A program made the translations under genes and the position numbers. Source: Bradyrhizobium sp. AZCC 1610 (GTDB lineage: Bacteria > Pseudomonadota > Alphaproteobacteria > Rhizobiales > Xanthobacteraceae). From it: a stretch of DNA of 64,000 bases. The first letter of the stretch is position 1. Each line of letters begins with the position of its first letter. Where the stretch lies: assembly GCF_036924515.1 (NCBI RefSeq), contig NZ_JAZHRR010000001.1, positions 5,303,001 to 5,367,000 on the forward strand, given 5' to 3'. Positions 25,055-34,708 of this stretch are shown one piece after another. A model generated the notes under the pieces. It did not search any database, was not told the origin of the DNA, and saw nothing but the letters and a program-made list of their open reading frames with translations.

Positions 25055-26854
25055 ATGAAACCGACTGATATCTCGGCGCCTGACTACTTTCACAAAGTGG
25101 TCGATTGCCAATGGGCCTGCCCCGCACACACACCGGTTCCCGAGTACATCCGTTTGATTGCCGAGGGGCGTTATAGCGACGCCTACATGATCAATTGGAA
25201 ATCGAATGTGTTTCCCGGAATTCTGGGGCGCACCTGCGATCGTCCGTGCGAGCCCGCATGCCGCCGTGGCCGCGTCGAGGAAACTCCGGTTGCGATCTGC
25301 CGCCTGAAGCGCGTCGCCGCCGACTTCAAGGACGACGTCAAGCACCGCATGCCGAAGCCGCTGGCCAAGAACGGCAAGCGCATTGCTCTCGTCGGCGGCG
25401 GTCCCGCTTCGCTGGCGGTAGCGCGCGACCTCGCGCCCCTCGGCTATCACTGCACCGTGTTCGATGCCGATCCCAAGGCGGGCGGCATGATGCGGAGCCA
25501 GATTCCAAAGTTCCGCCTGCCTGACACGGTCATCGATGAGGAAACCGATTACATCCTCAACCTCGGCGTCGAGTTCAAGGGCGGGCATCGCATCGACAGC
25601 CTGAAGAAGCTGCTCAACGAGAACTACGACGCGATCTTCATCGGCTCCGGCGCCCCGCGTGGCCGCGAGCTCGATATCCCCGGCCGCAAGGAAGCAGCCG
25701 CCAATATCCACATCGGCATCGAATGGCTGGCGTCGGTCTCGTTCGGCCATGTCGAGAAGATCGGCCGCCGCGTCATCGTGCTTGGCGGCGGCAACACCGC
25801 GATGGATTGCTGCCGCACCGCGCGCCGGCTCGGCGGCACCGACGTCAAGGTGATCGTGCGTTCCGGCTTCGAGGAAATGAAGGCGAGCCCCTGGGAAAAG
25901 GAAGACGCTCTTCACGAGGATATTCCGATCCTCAATTACATGGTGCCGGTGGCATTCAAGCATGTAGGCGGCAAGCTCATCGGCGTCACCTTCCAGAAGG
26001 TGAAAGCCGAATACGACGCCAAGGGCCGCCGCAACCTGGTGCCCTCGGGCGAACCCGATCAGACCATCCCCTGCGACGACGTGCTGGTCGCGGTCGGCCA
26101 GGAGAATGCGTTCCCGTGGATCGAGCGCGACTGCGGCATCGAGTTCGACAAGTGGAACATGCCGCAGGTCGACGCAAAGACCTTCGTGTCGACCAATCCG
26201 AAAGTGTTCTTCGGTGGCGACGCGGCGTTTGGCCCGAAGAATATCATCTGGGCGGTCGCGCATGGCCACGACGCTGCGCTGTCGATCCACAAGATGATCT
26301 CGGGCGAAGACATCACCGAGCGTCCGCTGCCCGAAGTGCAAATCTCCTCGCAGAAGATGGGCATCCACGAGTGGAGCTACGACAACGACATCTCCGGCGA
26401 CAAGCGCTACAAGGTGCCACATCGCGACAAGGTGATCGCGCTGAAGGATATCAAGACCGAGGTCGAGCTCGGCTATGACGTCAAGCTCGCGCTCGGCGAG
26501 GCGCAGCGCTGCCTGAACTGCGACGTGCAGACCGTATTCTCGGCGCCCGCCTGCATCGAATGCGACGCCTGCGTCGACATCTGCCCGATGGACTGCATCA
26601 CCTTTACAGAGAATGGCGAGGAAGAGGATCTCAGACAGCGGCTGAAAGCACCCTCGCCGCACCGCGACCAGGACCTCTATGTCGCCGACGGGCTCAAGAC
26701 CGGGCGCGTTATGGTGAAGGACGAAGACGTCTGCCTGCATTGCGGACTGTGCGCCGAGCGTTGCCCCACCGGCGCCTGGGACATGCAGAAGTACCTCATC
26801 GATATGACTCACGCGGGATCAACATGTCAGTCCAAAGCCCGATCAGCAGCGTAA
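25055..26854 (+). CDS. GltD-like FAD/NAD(P) oxidoreductase with terminal 2[4Fe-4S] ferredoxin domain
   Basis: 599 residues. Residues ~10-85 hold a cysteine-rich helical Fe-S domain as in GltD and dihydropyrimidine dehydrogenase (Cys18, 22, 61, 65, 69). Two Rossmann folds follow: FAD at VGGGPASLAVARDL (~113-126) and NAD(P) at VLGGGNTAMDCCRTARRLGG. The C-terminus has two ferredoxin clusters, CIECDACVDICPMDC and CLHCGLCAERCPTGA. It is the first gene of an operon with 2-oxoacid:acceptor oxidoreductase subunits and overlaps the next gene by 31 bp. It probably passes electrons between ferredoxin-type clusters and NAD(P), replacing a free ferredoxin. Confidence 0.85.
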   Translation: MKPTDISAPDYFHKVVDCQWACPAHTPVPEYIRLIAEGRYSDAYMINWKSNVFPGILGRTCDRPCEPACRRGRVEETPVAICRLKRVAADFKDDVKHRMPKPLAKNGKRIALVGGGPASLAVARDLAPLGYHCTVFDADPKAGGMMRSQIPKFRLPDTVIDEETDYILNLGVEFKGGHRIDSLKKLLNENYDAIFIGSGAPRGRELDIPGRKEAAANIHIGIEWLASVSFGHVEKIGRRVIVLGGGNTAMDCCRTARRLGGTDVKVIVRSGFEEMKASPWEKEDALHEDIPILNYMVPVAFKHVGGKLIGVTFQKVKAEYDAKGRRNLVPSGEPDQTIPCDDVLVAVGQENAFPWIERDCGIEFDKWNMPQVDAKTFVSTNPKVFFGGDAAFGPKNIIWAVAHGHDAALSIHKMISGEDITERPLPEVQISSQKMGIHEWSYDNDISGDKRYKVPHRDKVIALKDIKTEVELGYDVKLALGEAQRCLNCDVQTVFSAPACIECDACVDICPMDCITFTENGEEEDLRQRLKAPSPHRDQDLYVADGLKTGRVMVKDEDVCLHCGLCAERCPTGAWDMQKYLIDMTHAGSTCQSKARSAA

Positions 26855-28674
26855 ACGACTTCGTCGTCCGCTTCGCCAACGTCAACGGCTCGGGTTCGGC
26901 GAGCGCCAACGAACTGTTCGCGCGCTCGATCCTGCGCCACGGCGTTCCGGTCTCACCGCGCAACATCTTCCCCTCCAACATCCAGGGCCTTCCGACCTGG
27001 TACGAGGTGCGGGTGACCGAAGCCGACCATCTCGGCGCCCGCGGCGGGGTCGACTTGATGGTGGCGATGAACCCGCAGACCTGGGACAAGGACGTCGCCT
27101 CGATCGAGCCCGGCGGCTATCTGTTCTACGATTCGACCAAGCCGATGCCGACGTCGAAATTCCGTGCCGATATCAACGTGATCGGCGTGCCGCTGACCGC
27201 GATCACCAACTCGACCTATACCGATCCGCGCCAGCGCCAGCTGTTCAAGAACATCATCTATCTCGGCGCACTCTGCGCCCTGCTCGACATGGACCCGAAG
27301 CTGGTCGAGCAGCTCATCGGCGAGCAGTACAAGGGCAAGGAAAAGCTGCTGTCGTCGAACGTGCATGCGCTGCATCTCGGCCGCGACTGGGCACTGCAGA
27401 ACCTGAAATGCCCGATCGGGCTGCGGGTGAAGAAGTCCGACAAGGTCGGCGAACGTATCTTCATCGAAGGCAACAGCGCGGCTGCGCTCGGCGCGGTCTA
27501 TGGCGGCGCCACCGTCTGCGCCTGGTATCCGATCACGCCGTCGTCGTCGGTGGCGGAGGCCTTCACGAGCCACTGCAAGAAGCTGCGGCACGACCCTGAG
27601 ACCGGCAAGGCGAAATACGCGATCGTGCAAGGCGAAGATGAGCTCGCATCCATCGGCATCGTGATCGGCGCCTCCTGGAATGGCGCGCGGGCCTTCACCG
27701 CAACCTCCGGTCCCGGCATCTCCTTGATGACCGAATTCATCGGCCTGTCCTATTTCGCGGAAATTCCAGCCGTGATCATGAACATCCAGCGCGCCGGCCC
27801 CTCGACCGGCATGCCGACGCGCACCCAGCAATGCGACATCATCGCCTGCGCCTATGCTTCGCACGGCGATACCAAGCACATCCTGCTGTTTCCGGAAGAC
27901 CCGGCCGAAGCGTTCGAGTTCGCGGCACAATCGTTCGATCTCGCCGACCGGCTGCAGACCATGATCTTCCTGATGCTCGACCTCGACATCGGCATGAACC
28001 ATCGCCTCTGCCGCCCGCTGAAGTGGGATGACGCGCGGCAATATGACCGCGGCAAGGTGATGACTGCTGAAATGCTCGACGAGCCCGGCCGCGACTTCGG
28101 CCGCTATCTCGACGTCGACGGCGACGGCATTCCCTACCGCACTTATCCGGGCACGCACCCGACCAAAGGCTCGTTCTTCACCCGCGGCACCTCGCGCGAC
28201 CGCTACGCGCGCTACTCGGAAGAAGGCGCGGTTTATGCCGACAACATGCAGCGGCTGGTGCGCAAGTTCGAGACCGCGCAAGACATGGTGCCGCGGCCAT
28301 TGCAGGCCAACGCCGCCAAGCCGACCAAATACGGCGTGATCTATTTCGGCTCGACCGCACCCGCAATGGACGAGGCGATCGGGCTATTGGAAGCGCGCGG
28401 GCATCAGCTCGATCGGCTGCGCATCCGCGCCTTCCCGTTCCACTCCAGCGTGGCGAGCTTCATCGCCGACCATGATTTCGTTTACGTGGTCGAGCAGAAC
28501 CGCGACGGCCAGCTGCGCCAGTTGATCGTCAACGAGAACGGCATCGATCCGGTCCGGCTGGTACCGATCCTGCACTATGACGGCACCCCGATCACCGCGC
28601 GCTTCATCGCCAACGCCATCGGCGACCATCAGGACCATCTCAAAGTGACTCCTCTCCGCAAGGCCGTGTCATGA
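26824..28674 (+). CDS. korA: 2-oxoacid:acceptor oxidoreductase, fused gamma-alpha subunit (KorA-type)
   Basis: 616 residues. The N-terminal ~190 residues are the gamma domain (VNGSGSASANELFARSIL, then LPTWYEVRVTEADH); the rest is the alpha/pyrimidine-binding domain, with WYPITPSSSVAEAF, GEDELASIGIVIGASWNGARAFTATSGPG and PSTGMPTRTQQCD. Together with KorB it decarboxylates a 2-oxoacid oxidatively to an acyl-CoA, most likely 2-oxoglutarate to succinyl-CoA, though pyruvate or indolepyruvate cannot be excluded by eye. ATG at 26824 overlaps the end of the flavoprotein gene; the korB start overlaps its stop by 4 bp. Confidence 0.87.
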   Translation: MSVQSPISSVNDFVVRFANVNGSGSASANELFARSILRHGVPVSPRNIFPSNIQGLPTWYEVRVTEADHLGARGGVDLMVAMNPQTWDKDVASIEPGGYLFYDSTKPMPTSKFRADINVIGVPLTAITNSTYTDPRQRQLFKNIIYLGALCALLDMDPKLVEQLIGEQYKGKEKLLSSNVHALHLGRDWALQNLKCPIGLRVKKSDKVGERIFIEGNSAAALGAVYGGATVCAWYPITPSSSVAEAFTSHCKKLRHDPETGKAKYAIVQGEDELASIGIVIGASWNGARAFTATSGPGISLMTEFIGLSYFAEIPAVIMNIQRAGPSTGMPTRTQQCDIIACAYASHGDTKHILLFPEDPAEAFEFAAQSFDLADRLQTMIFLMLDLDIGMNHRLCRPLKWDDARQYDRGKVMTAEMLDEPGRDFGRYLDVDGDGIPYRTYPGTHPTKGSFFTRGTSRDRYARYSEEGAVYADNMQRLVRKFETAQDMVPRPLQANAAKPTKYGVIYFGSTAPAMDEAIGLLEARGHQLDRLRIRAFPFHSSVASFIADHDFVYVVEQNRDGQLRQLIVNENGIDPVRLVPILHYDGTPITARFIANAIGDHQDHLKVTPLRKAVS

Positions 28675-29726
28675 CCTACATTGCAAAGCCAAAATTCCAT
28701 CATCCCGGCCTGCCGAAGAACGAACTCGGCTATACCCACCGCGACTACGAGGGGAAGATCTCGACGCTGTGCGCCGGCTGCGGCCACGACTCGATCACTG
28801 CCTCGATCATCGAAGCCTGCTATGAGCTCTCGATCGAGCCGCATCGCGTCGCCAAGATTTCCGGCATCGGCTGCTCGTCGAAGACGCCGGATTATTTCCT
28901 CGGCAATTCGCACGGCTTCAACTCGGTGCACGGCCGCATGCCGTCGGTCCTGACCGGCGCCAACCTCGCCAACCGCGACCTGATCTATCTCGGCGTTTCC
29001 GGCGACGGCGACAGTGCCTCGATCGGCTTCGGCCAGTTCGCGCATTCGATCCGGCGCGGCGTCAACATGACCTACATCGTCGAGAACAACGGCGTGTACG
29101 GCCTGACCAAGGGCCAGTTCTCGGCCACCGCCGACCGCGGCTCGAAGTCCAAGAAGGGCGTGACGAACACCGACAACGCCATCGATCTGGTGGCGATCGC
29201 GCTGCAGTTAGGGGCGAGCTTCGTGGCGCGCAGCTTCTCCGGCGACAAGACACAATTGGTGCCGCTGATTGCGGCCGCCATCCGGCACAAGGGCGCGTCC
29301 TTCATCGACGTCATCAGCCCCTGCATCGCCTTCAACAACCACGCCGGCTCGACCAAGAGTTTTGATTACGTCCGCGAGCATAACGACGCGGTGAATCGCC
29401 TCGACGTGCTCACCGGCCGCGACCCGATCACGGTCGACTACGCGCCGGGCACGGTGCAGATGGTCGAGCAGCATGACGGAACGAGGCTGGCGCTGCGCAA
29501 GATCGACGCTGACTATGACGCCAACGACCGGCTGGCGGCCATGACCTTCCTGCAGAAGCACGCCGCCAAGGGCCAGGTGGTGACCGGGCTGCTCTACGTC
29601 GATCCAGACTCCGAAGACCTCCACAGCCATCTCGACACCGTCGAGACGCCGCTCAATACGCTGGAAGCCAAGGACCTGTGCCCCGGCGCGGGCGCGCTGG
29701 AAAAGATCAACGCCAGTCTGCGGTAG
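28671..29726 (+). CDS. korB: 2-oxoacid:acceptor oxidoreductase beta subunit (KorB-type, TPP-binding)
   Basis: 351 residues. The thiamine diphosphate motif GDGDSASIGFGQFAHSIRR (from residue 111) ends with VENNGVYGLTKGQ, and cysteines Cys34 and Cys37 in LCAGCGHDS plus GIGCSSK are the cluster ligands of the family. The enzyme type is usually oxygen sensitive, so an aerobic alphaproteobacterium would use it under low oxygen or in symbiosis or photoheterotrophy. It is the last gene of the operon; a 17 bp hairpin terminator follows. Confidence 0.9.
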   Translation: MTYIAKPKFHHPGLPKNELGYTHRDYEGKISTLCAGCGHDSITASIIEACYELSIEPHRVAKISGIGCSSKTPDYFLGNSHGFNSVHGRMPSVLTGANLANRDLIYLGVSGDGDSASIGFGQFAHSIRRGVNMTYIVENNGVYGLTKGQFSATADRGSKSKKGVTNTDNAIDLVAIALQLGASFVARSFSGDKTQLVPLIAAAIRHKGASFIDVISPCIAFNNHAGSTKSFDYVREHNDAVNRLDVLTGRDPITVDYAPGTVQMVEQHDGTRLALRKIDADYDANDRLAAMTFLQKHAAKGQVVTGLLYVDPDSEDLHSHLDTVETPLNTLEAKDLCPGAGALEKINASLR

Positions 29727-29788
29727 CCATAGCGTTTTCGAGCGAAGTGGGCACCGGTTCGCTTCAAGAAAACGCGTCAACAAAAATC

Positions 29789-29825
29789 TAGAGCCCGGTT
29801 CTGATACAATCAGAACCGGGCTCTA
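29789..29825. terminator. Strong bidirectional hairpin terminator
   Basis: A perfect 17 bp stem (left arm TAGAGCCCGGTTCTGAT) with a 3 nt loop lies between the convergent korB and spoVR genes. It is the longest perfect hairpin seen outside the repeats and would stop transcription from both sides. Confidence 0.75.
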
Positions 29826-29840
29826 TGCTGCCGCGGGTAG

Positions 29841-31385
29841 CTATGCTGCCACGGCAATGTTCCGCGGGTTGGCGACATACTCCTTCAAGACTTTGTTGGA
29901 CGTGTCGACCTCGACGAGCGATACGTCGTAGCTCCAGAGATCGGCAAGGTGCTGCAGCACGCGCTTGGTGTCGGCTTCGCTGAGCTGGGCGCCCTTTACC
30001 ACCGTATGGCGCAGCATCAGGCGGCGATCGCCGGCGAGGTCGACATCGACGACTTCGATGTTCGCGTCGATGAAGCCGACATCGTACTGCCGCGCCAGCT
30101 CGCGCCGCAGCCGGCGGTAGCCGCGCTCGTCGTGGATCGCGTCGACCCGGATGCCGGCGCGCTCCTCCGGATTGTCATGCAGGTGGAACATGCGGAATTG
30201 CCGCATCAGCCGCGGGCTCATGAACTGGCTGATGAAGCTCTCATCGCGATAATTGGCCCAGATGTCGCGCAGCACGCCCATCGTATCGCCGGTGCCGGCG
30301 ATATCCGGGAACCACTCGCGATCCTCGGCTTCGGGATTGGCGACGATGCGCTCGATGTCCTGCATCATCGCAAATCCCAGCGCATACGGATTGAAGCCGG
30401 AATAGCGCGGGTCGTCGAATTCGGGCTGGAACACGACGTTGGTGTGCGACTGCAGGAATTCGAGGAAATTGCCGTCCGTCAGCCGGCCCTGCTCGTGCAG
30501 CCGGCTGATGATGCGATAGTGAACGTAGGTCGCCGTGCCCTCGTTCATCACCTTGGTCTGGCTCTGCGGATAGAAATACTGCGCGATATTCCGCACGATG
30601 CGCAGCAATTCGCGTTGCCAGGGACGCAGGCGCGGCGCCGTCTTCTCGAGAAAATACAGCAGGTTTTCCTGGGGCAGGCCAAGCATCTGGCGACGGCGTT
30701 CAATGTCCAGTACCGCGCCGCTCTTCGCCGGACCGGTCGGAACGGTGCGCCACAAATCGTTGAATGCGCTCTCCTCATGGGCACGGCGCCTGCCCGCCCG
30801 CTTTTCCTCGGCGCGAAGGTCGAGACTCTTCTTGCCAGGATAGCGATCGATGCCGTGCGACATCAGGGCGTGCGCAGCATCGAGCGTGTGCTCGACCGCC
30901 AGCCGGCCGTGGCGCTCCTCGCAATGCGCCACATAGCGCTTGGCGAATTCGAGATAATCGAGAATGCCGTCGGCGTCGGTCCACTGCTTGAACAAATAGT
31001 TGTTCTTGAAGAAATGATTGTGACCGAAAGCGGCATGCGCAATCACGAGCGTCTGCATCGTCGCCGTATTTTCCTCCATCAGGTAGGAAATGCACGGCGA
31101 CGAGTTGATGACGATCTCGTAGGCCAGCCCCATCAATCCCTTGCGATAGGACGCCTCCTGAAAGGCAAAGTGCTTGCCGAACGACCAATGCTTGTAGAAC
31201 AAGGGCATGCCGACCGACGAATACGCGTCCAGCATCTGCTCGGCGGTAATGACCTCGATCTGGTTGGGATAGACGTCGAGCTTCAATTCGTCCCGCGCAA
31301 TCTGCTCGCAAGCGTCGCAGATCCGCTGCAGCGTCCGGAAGTCCCAGTCGGCGCCCTCAAACAGCAACTGGCCGGTCGCGGTCAT
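29841..31385 (-). CDS. spoVR: SpoVR family protein
   Basis: 514 residues, full length for the SpoVR/YcgB family, with characteristic YPNQIEVITAEQMLDAYSSVGMP, YEIVINSSPCISYLMEENT and the His-rich HAAFGHNHFFKNN. Name aside, in non-sporulating bacteria it belongs to a stress module with PrkA and DUF444. Biochemical function is not established. It is the last gene of that operon: its ATG overlaps the yeaH stop by 4 bp. Confidence 0.92.
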   Translation of the reverse strand: MTATGQLLFEGADWDFRTLQRICDACEQIARDELKLDVYPNQIEVITAEQMLDAYSSVGMPLFYKHWSFGKHFAFQEASYRKGLMGLAYEIVINSSPCISYLMEENTATMQTLVIAHAAFGHNHFFKNNYLFKQWTDADGILDYLEFAKRYVAHCEERHGRLAVEHTLDAAHALMSHGIDRYPGKKSLDLRAEEKRAGRRRAHEESAFNDLWRTVPTGPAKSGAVLDIERRRQMLGLPQENLLYFLEKTAPRLRPWQRELLRIVRNIAQYFYPQSQTKVMNEGTATYVHYRIISRLHEQGRLTDGNFLEFLQSHTNVVFQPEFDDPRYSGFNPYALGFAMMQDIERIVANPEAEDREWFPDIAGTGDTMGVLRDIWANYRDESFISQFMSPRLMRQFRMFHLHDNPEERAGIRVDAIHDERGYRRLRRELARQYDVGFIDANIEVVDVDLAGDRRLMLRHTVVKGAQLSEADTKRVLQHLADLWSYDVSLVEVDTSNKVLKEYVANPRNIAVAA

Positions 31386-32662
31386 GACCCGGTCCTTTCC
31401 TGCTGGCTACGGCGCTGGAAGAGATCGTGAAACACCGGAAAGATCTCGCTGCGTTCGTTGACCTTGCGCATCGATAGCGGCGCGCCGCTCGCGCGCAGGC
31501 CCTCGTAAAGGGTCCAGAGCGACGAATTGGGCATTTCGTAGGAAAGGCCGTTCTCCTGGCCGACTTCCAGATAGGCAAAAAACTGGGTGACCGGCAGGAT
31601 CTTGTCGGTCAGGAGCCAGCTCGTGACCTCGCCGTCCGCGTAGGAATTGTCGCCGTCGGAAGCCTGTGCAGCGTAAATATTCCAGTCCGCCGGCCGGAAC
31701 CGCGACCGCACGATGTCGTGCATCGCCTGCAACGCGCTCGATACCAGCGTGCCGCCGGAAGCCGGTCCGTAAAAGAACGTCTGCTCGTCGACCTCTTCGG
31801 CCCGGTCGGTATGCCGGATGAAAACGATCTCGACGTGGCGATAGCGCCGCTTCAGGAACACGTAGAGCAGCATGTAGAACCGCTTGGCGAGATCCTTCAT
31901 ATGCTCGGTCATCGAACCGGAGACGTCCATCAGGCAAAACATGACGGCCTGCGCCACGGGCTTCGGCACCGTCTCGAACCGCCGGTAGCGGATGTCGATC
32001 GGATCGATGAACGGAATCCGGCGCATCTTTGTCTTCAGGGCCTCGATCTCGGCCATGAGCTCGGCGCGGCGTGCCTCGTCGCTGCAATCCAGAAGCTCCG
32101 CCTCGAGGGCCGCCAGCGCCTCCGGCCTCGGCCGCCGCAGCGCAACGCGCCGCGCCAGGGCGCGACTTACCGTTCGGCTGACGGAAATGTTGGCGGGCGA
32201 GCCGGATGTCGTGTAACCCGCCCGGCGAATGCCCTCGCTTTCGACCTCGGCCAATTTTCGTTTGGCAAGGTCGGGCAATTCCAGGTCGTCCAGGAACAGG
32301 TCGACGAACTCGTCGCGGCTGAGAACGAAGCGGAACGTATCTTCGCTGTCGCCCTCGCCCGCACCCCTTCCCTTGCCACCGCTCGGGTTCGGCCGCGGAA
32401 GGTAATCGCCTTCGACGAACTTCTTGTTTCCCGGCAGCACCATGTCGCGCGTACCGCCTTCGCGGCGAAAGCGCGGCTCGTCCATGCCATCGATGGGGAC
32501 GCTGACCTCGCCGCCTTCCAGGACATCCTTGATGTCCCGGGTCTGCGACGATTTCTTCACCGCCCCCTGAACCAGCGCCTTGGCGCGACGCAAAAAGCGC
32601 TGGCGATTCTCGAGACTCTTGCTACCCGGATTCAGGCGCCGGTCGACAATGTGAATGGCCAC
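31382..32662 (-). CDS. yeaH: DUF444 (YeaH/YhbH) family protein
   Basis: 426 residues. The N-terminus (HIVDRRLNPGSKSLENRQRFLRR) and the central VWA-like region (FCLMDVSGSMTEHMKDLAKRFY, which has the DxSxS metal-ion motif; then VEIVFIRHTDRAEEVDEQTFFYG) define DUF444. A charged Gly-rich segment (NPSGGKGRGAGEGDSED) lies around residue 90-110. It is part of the conserved prkA-yeaH-spoVR operon linked to nutrient and general stress; molecular role unknown, though partnership with the PrkA kinase is supported by gene order. Confidence 0.92.
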   Translation of the reverse strand: MAIHIVDRRLNPGSKSLENRQRFLRRAKALVQGAVKKSSQTRDIKDVLEGGEVSVPIDGMDEPRFRREGGTRDMVLPGNKKFVEGDYLPRPNPSGGKGRGAGEGDSEDTFRFVLSRDEFVDLFLDDLELPDLAKRKLAEVESEGIRRAGYTTSGSPANISVSRTVSRALARRVALRRPRPEALAALEAELLDCSDEARRAELMAEIEALKTKMRRIPFIDPIDIRYRRFETVPKPVAQAVMFCLMDVSGSMTEHMKDLAKRFYMLLYVFLKRRYRHVEIVFIRHTDRAEEVDEQTFFYGPASGGTLVSSALQAMHDIVRSRFRPADWNIYAAQASDGDNSYADGEVTSWLLTDKILPVTQFFAYLEVGQENGLSYEMPNSSLWTLYEGLRASGAPLSMRKVNERSEIFPVFHDLFQRRSQQERTGS

Positions 32663-32674
32663 GTTTCATCCGCC

Positions 32675-34618
32675 TCAGCCAGCCTGTTTTACGCGCATGT
32701 ACCACTCGACCAACCGGCGGACTTGCCGCTCGGTGTAGCCGCGCTCGACCATGCGTGCGACAAAGTCGTCGTGCTTCTTCTCGGTCTCGCCGTCCTTCTT
32801 CGAGCCGAAGGATATCACGGGAAGCAGATCCTCGACCTGGGAGAATATCCGCTTCTCGATCACTTCCCGGATCTTCTCATAGCTGGTCCATGACGGGTTC
32901 TTGCCGCCGTTCTGGGCCCGCGATCGCAGCGAGAATTTTACGACCTCGTTGCGGAAGTCCTTGGGGTTGGCGATGCCGGCCGGCTTTTCGATCTTGGTCA
33001 GCTCCTGATTGAGCAGTTCGCGATCGAGCAATTGTCCGGTGTCGGGATCCTTGAAATCCTGATCCTCGATCCAGGCGTCGGCATAGTCGACATAGCGGTC
33101 GAACAGGTTCTGGCCGTAATCCGAATAGGATTCGAGATAGGCCTTCTGGATCTCGTGCCCGATGAATTCGGCATAGCGCGGCGCCAGCTCGGCCTTGATG
33201 AATTCGAGGTAACGCTTCTCGACCTCGTCGGGAAGCTGCTCGCGCCGGATCGCCTGCTCCAGCGTGTACATCAGATGAACCGCGTCGGCACCGACCTCAC
33301 TGGTGTCGTGGTTGAAGGTCGCGGCGAGGACCTTGAATGCGAAGCGGGTCGAAACGCCGTCCATGCCTTCATCGACGCCGGCGGCATCCCTGTATTCCTG
33401 AACGCTGCGCGCCTTCGGATCGGATTCCTTGAGGCTTTCACCGTCATAGATCCGCATCTTGGCGAACACGGTCGAATTCTCGTGCCTGCGCAACCGCGAC
33501 ATCACCGAGAAGCGCGCCATCGTTTCAAGCGTGGCCGGGGCGCAGGGCGCGGTGGCCAGTTCGGAGCCCTGGATCAGCTTTTCGTAGATCTTCTGCTCTT
33601 CGGTGACACGCAGGGAGTACGGCACCTTGATGACGCAGATACGGTCGATGAAGGCCTCGTTGTTCTTGTTGGCCTTGAAGTTTTGCCATTCCGACTCGTT
33701 GGAGTGCGCGAGAATGATGCCGGTGAAGGGAATCGCGCCGATATTTTCGGAGCCGATGTAGTTACCCTCCTGCGTCGCAGTCAGCAGCGGATGCAGCATC
33801 TTGATCGGCGCCTTGAACATTTCGACGAATTCAAGGATGCCCTGATTGGCGCGATTGAGCCCGCCGGAATAGCTGTAGGCATCAGGATCGTTCTGGGCGA
33901 AGATCTCCAGTTTGCGGATATCGACCTTGCCGACGAGCGAGGAGATGTCCTGATTATTTTCGTCGCCGGGCTCCGTCTTGGCGATCGCGATCTGGCGCAG
34001 CCGCGACGGCTGGATCCTGGCGACGCGGAATTGCGAGATGTCGCCACCGAAGGCTTCGAGGCGCTTGTAGCACCACGGACTCATCAGTCCGCTGAGGCGG
34101 CGGCGCGGAATGCCGTACTTTTCCTCGAGCATCGGCCCCAGTGAATCCGGGTCGAACAGGCTGAGCGGGCTCTCGAACACCGGACTGAGTTCGTCACCGG
34201 CCTTCAACACGTAGATGGGGTGGACTTCCATCAACGACTTGAGACGTTCGGCAAGCGAGGATTTTCCGCCGCCGACAGGCCCGAGCAGATAGAGAATCTG
34301 CTTGCGCTCTTCGAGGCCCTGGGCCGCGTGGCGGAAGAAGCCGACGATACGCTCGATCGTGTCTTCCATTCCGTAGAAGCCGGCGAAGGCCGGATAGAGC
34401 CGCATCGTGCGATTCAAAAAGATACGGCCAAGGCGAGCGTCCTTGGCCGTGTCAATCATCTGAGGCTCACCGATCGCAGCTAGCAGCCGTTCGGTTGCAT
34501 TGGCATATCGCATCGGATCGCTTCGACACGACTCGAGATATTCCGCCATCGACATGTCGGTCTGGCTTCTAGCTTCGAAGGACCGGGCGAAAGCATTGAA
34601 CAGAGAATCGTTGTACAT
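32675..34618 (-). CDS. prkA: PrkA family serine protein kinase (YeaG)
   Basis: 647 residues. An AAA-type ATPase domain with Walker A GPVGGGKS (113-120) occupies the N-terminal half and a PrkA C-terminal kinase-like domain the rest. In E. coli YeaG acts in sustained nitrogen-starvation and stress responses. First gene of the operon with yeaH (12 bp gap) and spoVR. ATG at 34618 is chosen because the product then aligns with the family start (SFEARSQTDMSMAEYLESCR) and because GGAGA lies upstream; in-frame ATGs at 34633 and 34639 are close to the predicted transcript start of an EcfG-like promoter. Confidence 0.92.
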   Translation of the reverse strand: MYNDSLFNAFARSFEARSQTDMSMAEYLESCRSDPMRYANATERLLAAIGEPQMIDTAKDARLGRIFLNRTMRLYPAFAGFYGMEDTIERIVGFFRHAAQGLEERKQILYLLGPVGGGKSSLAERLKSLMEVHPIYVLKAGDELSPVFESPLSLFDPDSLGPMLEEKYGIPRRRLSGLMSPWCYKRLEAFGGDISQFRVARIQPSRLRQIAIAKTEPGDENNQDISSLVGKVDIRKLEIFAQNDPDAYSYSGGLNRANQGILEFVEMFKAPIKMLHPLLTATQEGNYIGSENIGAIPFTGIILAHSNESEWQNFKANKNNEAFIDRICVIKVPYSLRVTEEQKIYEKLIQGSELATAPCAPATLETMARFSVMSRLRRHENSTVFAKMRIYDGESLKESDPKARSVQEYRDAAGVDEGMDGVSTRFAFKVLAATFNHDTSEVGADAVHLMYTLEQAIRREQLPDEVEKRYLEFIKAELAPRYAEFIGHEIQKAYLESYSDYGQNLFDRYVDYADAWIEDQDFKDPDTGQLLDRELLNQELTKIEKPAGIANPKDFRNEVVKFSLRSRAQNGGKNPSWTSYEKIREVIEKRIFSQVEDLLPVISFGSKKDGETEKKHDDFVARMVERGYTERQVRRLVEWYMRVKQAG

Positions 34619-34644
34619 GATCCGTCTCTCCATGGTCACCTGTA

Positions 34645-34670
34645 AATGCCGGACGCACCACTCGGGTTCC
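34645..34670 (-). promoter_or_regulatory. Candidate EcfG (general stress sigma) promoter of prkA operon
   Basis: On the minus strand GGAAC (34670-34666) is followed after 17 bp by CATT (34648-34645), one mismatch from the alphaproteobacterial GGAAC-N16/17-CGTT consensus. Transcription would begin about 20 nt before the prkA ATG at 34618. Plausible because the operon is a stress module, but a single mismatch leaves chance open. Confidence 0.35.
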
Positions 34671-34708
34671 AGTGTCGGAGCGTCTCAGCTTCCGTTCGCG
34701 AATCACAA

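Noticed and set aside
24974..26812. About 612-codon open frame opposite the flavo-iron-sulfur gene
   Set aside because: Plus strand carries clear FAD, NAD(P) and Fe-S motifs; the antisense frame is Asp/His/Arg-rich with no motif.
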